Shown: piece by piece, positions 59,251-64,000 of the stretch
Position numbering within the stretch: the first letter of the stretch is position 1
Layout: every line of letters begins with the position of its first letter
Origin: Flaccisagitta enflata
Taxonomy: Eukaryota > Chaetognatha > Sagittoidea > Aphragmophora
Direction of reading: 5' to 3'
Assembly (NCBI GenBank): GCA_965153355.1
Contig: OZ231128.1
Location: 51,522,001-51,586,000 of the forward strand
DNA: 64,000 nucleotides
Notes under the pieces: generated by a model
What the model was told of the DNA's origin: nothing
What the model saw: only the letters and a program-made list of their open reading frames with translations
Database searches by the model: none
Translations under genes and position numbers: made by a program

Positions 59251-61709
59251 CTGTGTGTGTGGAATTAATGTTATAGGTGTTGCGGGACCCATACTAAAGG
59301 TTGTTGCTAAGCAGCTCCATGAGGTAGTTTTGGTAGGTCTGTCTGTCGGTAACACTTTATGGAGGTCTTGAACAGCCCTGGCCGATCCATCCAACACCAC
59401 CCTGCCACCCACATTATTGCCCATGCCAACCCACATTATTTCATTTTGAACTAGTACTGCGCACCAGCTACTGTCGTGTGTCCGGCCTTGATTTTCATTT
59501 GGATAGCTTTACTAGGGTGTACTCAAATAGGCTTTCAATTAGTCTCCTGACCAATAGCAACTCCAAGCACCTTTAGGTTGGACTTGATTTCCTCACTGAT
59601 GGAGTCGACGGAGCTTATAAGGGCCAAAGCCTTGGAATTGTGCTTTACGGCCAAATTTGTAGCTGGAGATCCTCCCAAGGAAATTCCCATTAGACCTATT
59701 TCGCGTTTCTGGGCGGAAAGAATAAATGGGGCGTTTTTTTTTCTTGCAATATTGGGTTGAAAATGATATAATGATGATGTGAAGAAATCTTACTGCTTTA
59801 TCATGAAATTAGAACATCATTGTCTTTAACAATCATACTCAGTATCATACTGTGACTTCCATTTCAATGCCTCAAACGCAGCTATTATACTCACCGAGAC
59901 ATTCATTCTGTTGGCGACATATTCGAGAGCTACTTCCGCGTCGGCATTTATGTTTTCCTCGGTAGGAGTTCCATTGCTTTTGCCGAAGCCTTCATAATCG
60001 AAGATAAAAGCGTTGTTGGTCAAGTTGAGCTCGTTGACGATCTGCTTGAGGAAAACTTTAGTGACCGGAATCGGCAGCGACCGGCCGTGCAAGATGAGGA
60101 ATGTCCGGTTGATCGCACCGGATGTGGAGTAAGAATCTTCATCGCTGTGGGGGCCAGACGCTAATGGGTTTGCGTTGATCCACCATCCGTGTAGCAGAGA
60201 ACCTTCAATGAGTAAATATGTTTGTGTTTTGATTCCTTTTCATCTTCTTCTTCTTCTTCTTCTTCTTCTTCTTCTTCTTCTTCTTCTTCTTCTTCTTCTT
60301 CTTCTTCATGTTCTTTTTCTTCTTGTTCTTCCTTTTCTTCTTAAATTCTTTTTTCTCCTTTTCCCCTCCTTCTTCTTCTTCTTCCTCTCCTTCTTATTTG
60401 TTTTTTCTTCTTCTTTTTTCCTGCTTCTTTTTCCTCGTATCTTTTTTTGTTTTTGTTTTTTTTTTTTCTTTTTTTTCTTTCCTTTACTAGTTCTGTTCCT
60501 GCTACGGTTTCTTTCTCTTTTTCTTTTGGGCAGCGGCCCCGGAGGGGTCGATGCCCTATGATTCCACATAGGGCAATTTTTTCCGGTTTCCGTATGTCCG
60601 TCCCCCCCCAAAACTTCAAACCAGGCTTTTCAGGCCTAAAATCAAGCCTGTATAAGCCCAAATTAGGCCTCTTTAATCTCTAATCAGGCCTCTCAGACCC
60701 GAAATCAGGCTTTCCTGGCCTCAAATTAAGCCTCTCAGACCTCAAATTTGGCCTTTGAGACCCTAGATTACACCTCTCAGACCACAAATTAGGCCTCTTA
60801 GATCCTAAATCAAGCCTCAGATCCAAAATGAAACCTCTCAAACCTTGATGCAGGCCAGTCTAGCCTCTCAGACCCCAAATCTGGCCTCTCCAGCCAAAAA
60901 GCAGGCCTCATATTCCCTAAATCAAACCTCCAAGACTCATAATCAGGCATCTTTGCCCCTAAATCAACTTCTCAAACCTTCATTTGTCCAAGTCCCCTCC
61001 ACCCAAGCACAAATCCCTCTTCTCAGCTCTGGCCTCAAATGAGGTCCCTAAGACCCCAACTCTGGCCTCTCAGACTTCAAATCAGACCCATTGGTCAACG
61101 AACAGAAAATGAAATTTGGAGAAAATTGCCCTATGTGGAATAATAGGTCATCGGCCCCTCTGGGGCCGCTGCCCCTCTCACTGTCTCATCCTTACATACA
61201 CCAACATAGGGGCATCGGGTACCGCTGACCATGTAACGCTTTTGCGACTATTTCTTTTTGTCCTTCTTCGCTACATCATCGCCCTCACCTCCGTAGCCAT
61301 GTAGCCAGACCTCCTCGTGCGGATAATCGAAGGTGTAATCGCAGTACGATTTCGGATCGAAACCCTCGTCAACGAAGCCACCGCCAGCGGTGGCGCCATC
61401 GTTAATAACGTCTTTACCAGCGCCATCCCTCAAATCGTAGCGACTTTCATTTACGACATTGAGACAAGAATGAGGATCGATGACAATCGCAGTTTCGATG
61501 GAAAGCGCGAAAATGACAAAAGCTAAGATACAGAGGCAATAAGACAAAAGGGCGAAAAGAAGATGGCGTGGCAATCGACGAATTCGATGGCGAGGATGAC
61601 AGCATTCCAAGCAGCGTGAATAAATCGAGCTCGATGATGGCGGGGAAACCACGGAAGGAGTTGGTCCCGCTTCAGAGGCCGCGATACCGGATGACGGAAC
61701 CTGGGTCAT
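58966..61709 (-). CDS. Membrane-anchored alpha/beta hydrolase (ABHD12/13-like), complete
   Basis: Four exons, 61709-61289, 60202-59895, 59709-59575 and 59250-58966, sum to 1149 bases: 382 aa, all phases matching. Residues about 49-77 form one membrane segment (LLFALLSYCLCILAFVIFAL) after a Cys- and Arg-rich cytosolic tail; the rest is a serine hydrolase. Motifs in order: LLHGWWINANP (144-153), LILHGRS (176-182) oxyanion strand, FDYEGFGKSNG (208-218), nucleophile elbow GISLGG with Ser253, IGGKDTIIP with Asp323, DHCGM with His356. The triad is complete, so the enzyme should be active. The anchored layout resembles ABHD12, ABHD13 and BEM46 lipid hydrolases; which one is not decided. NESR and NVS near the lumenal side fit N-glycosylation. 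Intron 1 holds structured element G and a CTT tract. Confidence 0.9.
59575..59709 (-). CDS. Hydrolase exon 3 (nucleophile elbow)
   Basis: 45 codons, KREIGLMGISLGGSPATNLA ... ISEEIKSNLK; phase 0 at both ends. GISLGG carries the catalytic Ser. Confidence 0.9.
59895..60202 (-). CDS. Hydrolase exon 2
   Basis: Acceptor TTGAAG|GT; contains LLHGWWINANP, LILHGRS, and FDYEGFGKSNGTPTEENINA; ends NRMNVS|GTGAGT. The two opening bases complete the Gly codon of exon 1. Confidence 0.9.
60244..60306. repeat. CTT trinucleotide microsatellite
   Basis: About 20 CTT units, then T/C-rich DNA to 60520, in intron 1 of the hydrolase gene. Confidence 0.95.
60530..61253 (-). mobile_element. Structured GC-hairpin element, copy G
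   Basis: Left end GGGCAGCGGCCCCGGAGGGG, GATGCCCTATGATTCCACAT; core about 20 units (CAGACCTCAAATTTGGCCTT); right end CCCTATGTGGAATAATAGGT, CATCGGCCCCTCTGGGGCCG and GGGTACCGCTGACCATGTAA. The GTCCTGTAGGAC hairpin of other copies is replaced by CCCTATGTGGAAT arms, with pairing kept. In the hydrolase intron. Confidence 0.8.
61289..61709 (-). CDS. Hydrolase exon 1 (start, membrane anchor)
   Basis: ATG at 61709, MTQVPSSGIAASEAGPTPSV. The frame is open upstream through a repeat, so an earlier start is possible but unlikely. Ends YPHEEVWLHGYG plus one base at GGAG|GTGAGG. Confidence 0.85.
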
Positions 61710-61744
61710 CCAAATGTGGATGTTGATTATAAAGGTTTTCTCGA

Positions 61745-61980
61745 AATCGACAAGGCTGGCTACACAACCAATAAGCAGTGGCTGGCGGGTGGGCAAGGGC
61801 AGTAATTCGGGTGGGCAGGGAGGGGGCTGTAATGTGGCTGGTTAGGGGCAGAATTTTCAGAAATCATTGTCATTACTTAGGTCCATTTCCCGTCCTCATA
61901 AATTTCGCGTTACCAACCTTCCTACCCTCCTATAATCATACATACCTAGGGACACACTTTCTTTTAGAGTCTCTCTTACG
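61745..61980 (-). mobile_element. Diverged hairpin-end repeat
   Basis: AAGGCTGGCTACACAACC, then GGGTGGGCAAGGGCAGTAAT repeated, ending with ACACACTTTCTTTTAGAGT; matches the third piece of 29990-30440. It abuts the hydrolase start, so the promoter may lie in or beyond it. Confidence 0.5.
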
Positions 61981-62060
61981 TCATTATGCTAACCAGAAAT
62001 CTTTCGCCATCTATATCTAATTGGCACCTAATCGGTCGAAGATCCCTTTGTTTCACAATA

Positions 62061-62206
62061 TTTTTAGTCGCGGACACGCGACTCTACACCTGCGGTGTCG
62101 GTCGGTCCGTCGGTCGGTCCGTCATATTTCTGAATTGTGACCAGTTTTCGCATTACTGCTCCTGCCCAACCGTCCGCGACTGAATTGCCGAATATCCGAC
62201 CTTGTT
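62061..62206 (+). mobile_element. Hairpin-end dispersed repeat (AGTCGCG family), clean copy
   Basis: TTTTTAGTCGCGGACACGCG ACT, GGTCGGTCCGTCGGTCGG run, GCATTACTGCTCCTGCCCAA, CCGTCCGCGACTGAATTGCC, ending CGACCTTGTT. 146 bp. Confidence 0.85.
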
Positions 62207-62431
62207 AAAAGTTCATTTAGTGGCTGGGCTTACAAGCTAATGACCTAAGCCCACTGTAGCTAGATGTTAGGACCCCATGTACCGTGGACTGAGTAAGAAC
62301 GGGATCTTCGTATGGTGTTGCTCCACCCAGTCCCGGCGAAGAAACGGTGTCAGATTCACCTCGATTACGTTTGTACCAAAACTGGCGAGAGACGGACCAG
62401 AAACTGGAGAAAAAAAGGGGGGAGATGAGAA

Positions 62432-62640
62432 AAAACAAGGCCGGATACACGGCTAACCCAGTCGCGTGCGGGTGGGCAGGGGCCATAATTGAGGTCAGTG
62501 GAACATTTGGGCAGGAGCAATAAGGCCAAAACCCCCATTAGCGCCGATAAGTAAAGTGTAACGGATGGACCGACGGATTGACGGACCGACGGACAGACCG
62601 ACAAAGCGGAATGTAGAGTCGCGTAGCACGCGACTAAAAA
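62432..62640 (-). mobile_element. Hairpin-end dispersed repeat (AGTCGCG family), clean copy
   Basis: Minus strand: TTTTTAGTCGCGTGCTACGC GACT, GTCCGTCGGTCCGTC run, GCCCCTGCCCACCCGCACGC GACTGG, end GTGTATCCGGCCTTGTTTT. About 209 bp, the long form. Confidence 0.85.
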
Positions 62641-62912
62641 GAAGAAGAAGAAACTGGGAAAGCTCGAAAGGGAGACAACTCAACCGAGGAAAGTAGAAGC
62701 AGAATAAGATGAAGCGGATAAATAAGAGGAAGAAAAAGAAGAAATCAGATAAATAAGAAGAAGAAGAAGATGAAGAGGGAGAAGAAGATGAAGAGGAAGA
62801 AGAAACTGGGAAAGGGAGACAGCTCTACCGAGGAAAGTAGAAGCAGAAAAAGATGAGGCAGATAAATAAGAAGAAGAAAAAGAAGAAAATCAGATGAATA
62901 AGAAGAAGAAGA
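62641..62912. repeat. GAA/GAAGAAGAT purine repeat
   Basis: A ~110-150-bp unit (AACTGGGAAAG...GGAGACA...AAGTAGAAGCAGA) recurs here two times and again at 63556-63660, so the structured element H is inserted in a larger tandem array. Confidence 0.8.
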
Positions 62913-62914
62913 AC

Positions 62915-63484
62915 TAGTCATCCAAGGATCGCACATGGTCAGCGGTACCCGATGCCCTGCTTGGGGTGATCAAGTGAAGTAGTGGAGTGAGAGCAGGGCA
63001 GCGGCCCCAAAGGGCCGATGTCCTGAAGGACACAGGGGGGAATTTCCAGACGTCCTGAGGGGGAATATAGCAGGCTTAGGAGGTAATTGAGGCGGGTTTG
63101 AGGTCTGGGGGAAGATTTATGCCTGAAGATTAGATTTGAGGTCTGGGGGCAGGCCTTAGGCAGATTTGAGGTCTGGAGGGCTGATTTGGGGCTTGGAATG
63201 CTGATTTGAGGTCTGGAGAGCGGATTTGAGGCTTGAAGAGCTGATTTGATGCCTTGAGAGCTGATTTGTGGCCTGGAGAGCTGATTTGAGGCCCGGAGAG
63301 CTGATTTGAGGCCTGGAGGGCTAATTTGAGGGCTCAGAGGGCCTAAATCAGGCCTGAGGGTGAGGATATGAGGTCTCAATGGCCAACCGGGGGGGGGGAC
63401 GGACGGAAGGACGGACGGACGGACGGACGTCTGGAAATTCCCCCCTGTGTCCTACAGGACATCGGCCCTTTGGGGCCGCTGCCC
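62915..63484 (+). mobile_element. Structured GC-hairpin element, copy H
   Basis: Begins AGTCATCCAAGGATCGCACA TGG; TGCCCTGC...GCAGGGCA hairpin; GGGCAGCGGCCCCAAAGGGC; core about 14 units (GGAGAGCTGATTTGAGGCCT); poly-G and GGACGGACGGACGT; right end CCTGTGTCCTACAGGACATC and GGGGCCGCTGCCC. Nearly the same length (570 bp) and ends as copy B. Confidence 0.85.
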
Positions 63485-63780
63485 AAAAAGAGGAAGAAGA
63501 AGATGAAGAGGAGGAAGATGATGAAGAGGAAGAAGAAGAAGAGGAAGAAGAAGAAGAAACTGGGAAAGGGAGACAACTCAACCGAGGAAAGTAGAAGCAG
63601 AAAAGATGAGGCGGATAAATAAGAAGAAGAAAAAGAAGAAAATCAGATGAATAAGAAGAAGAAGAAGAAGAAGAAGAGGAAGAGGAAGAGGAAGAAGAAA
63701 AAGAGGAAGCAAATCACGGGAGCAAGAAGAAGATGAAAAGGAGAGGAAGAAAAAGTGAAAGGAAAAACAAAAAAAAAAAA
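63485..63780. repeat. GAA-rich array, continued
   Basis: AGAGGAAGAAGAAGATGAAG units; resumes the array interrupted by element H. Glu/Lys-rich frames here are artefacts. Confidence 0.85.
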
Positions 63781-63793
63781 GAAACAGAAAAAG

Positions 63794-63954
63794 AAACAAG
63801 GCCGGATACACGGCAATCCAGTCGCGGACGGTTGGGCAGGAGCAGTAATGCAAAAACCGCTCGGAATTCAAAAATGTGACGGATCTACCGACCTACCGAC
63901 CGACCTACCGACCGACACGGCAAGGTGTAGAGTCGCGTGTCCGCAACTAAAAAA
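63794..63954 (-). mobile_element. Hairpin-end dispersed repeat (AGTCGCG family)
   Basis: Minus strand: TTTTTTAGTTGCGGACACGC GACT, GGTCGGTAGGTCGG run, CTGCCCAACCGTCCGCGACT GG, GTGTATCCGGCCTTGTTTC. Another copy starts at about 63967 and runs off the window. Confidence 0.85.
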
Positions 63955-64000
63955 CAACAAGTGACGCGGGGTCTCAATATCGTTGCGGACAGGTGGACAG

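Noticed and set aside
60175-60661. Leu/Phe and Lys/Glu-rich ORFs
   Set aside because: CTT microsatellite and T-rich intron of the hydrolase gene.

Overview
The window is eukaryotic DNA, most likely from an invertebrate animal or a close unicellular relative. Genes are split into short exons with GT...AG introns and matching phases. One gene is a clear ortholog of the animal RAS-pathway scaffold SHOC2. Exons make up only a few percent of the window; the rest is dispersed palindromic repeats, a large satellite, minisatellites and microsatellites. I cannot name the species. All gene models are my own splices from reading the sequence; no searches were run.

Layout. (1) 1-8463, minus strand: seven exons of a large gene that runs off the left edge. 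It has an acidic N-terminus, a coiled coil, and a region with a G-D-L-K motif followed by a CxxC pair that resembles the catalytic core of DDE transposases. Its introns hold foldback elements. (2) 9.5-11.3 kb: low-complexity sequence open in several frames, possibly a minus-strand exon. (3) 11.83-18.96 kb: an array of about 75 units of an 88-bp satellite, split by one cleanly inserted 557-bp structured element. (4) 19-28 kb: no convincing gene; another structured element, a possible LTR, and pyrimidine-rich low-complexity DNA with a diverged duplication. (5) 30673-52964, plus strand: complete SHOC2 gene, 15 coding exons, 665 codons. Its introns carry a 4.15-kb foldback with an 8-bp target duplication, a mariner-like palindrome, nested inverted repeats, three structured elements and a 24-bp minisatellite. 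Two exons beyond the stop stay open in another frame that exon 15 could also feed. (6) 55-58.9 kb: inverted duplications, no sure gene. (7) 58966-61709, minus strand: complete four-exon membrane-anchored alpha/beta hydrolase, 382 aa. (8) 62-64 kb: GAA-rich DNA with more structured repeats.

The most striking content is the repeats. At least five kinds recur: (a) 'GGGCAGCGGCCCC' stem-loop elements, 8 copies, with hairpin ends and an internal array of ~20-30-bp repeats; (b) ~150-210-bp elements with an AGTCGCG...CGCGACT hairpin at one end, a dozen or more copies; (c) three ~615-bp palindromes with CACTG...CAGTG ends and perfect 4-bp target duplications; (d) TA-flanked mariner-like MITEs and palindromes; (e) larger foldbacks with 4-bp or 8-bp duplications. 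Nested insertions reveal empty sites and relative ages.
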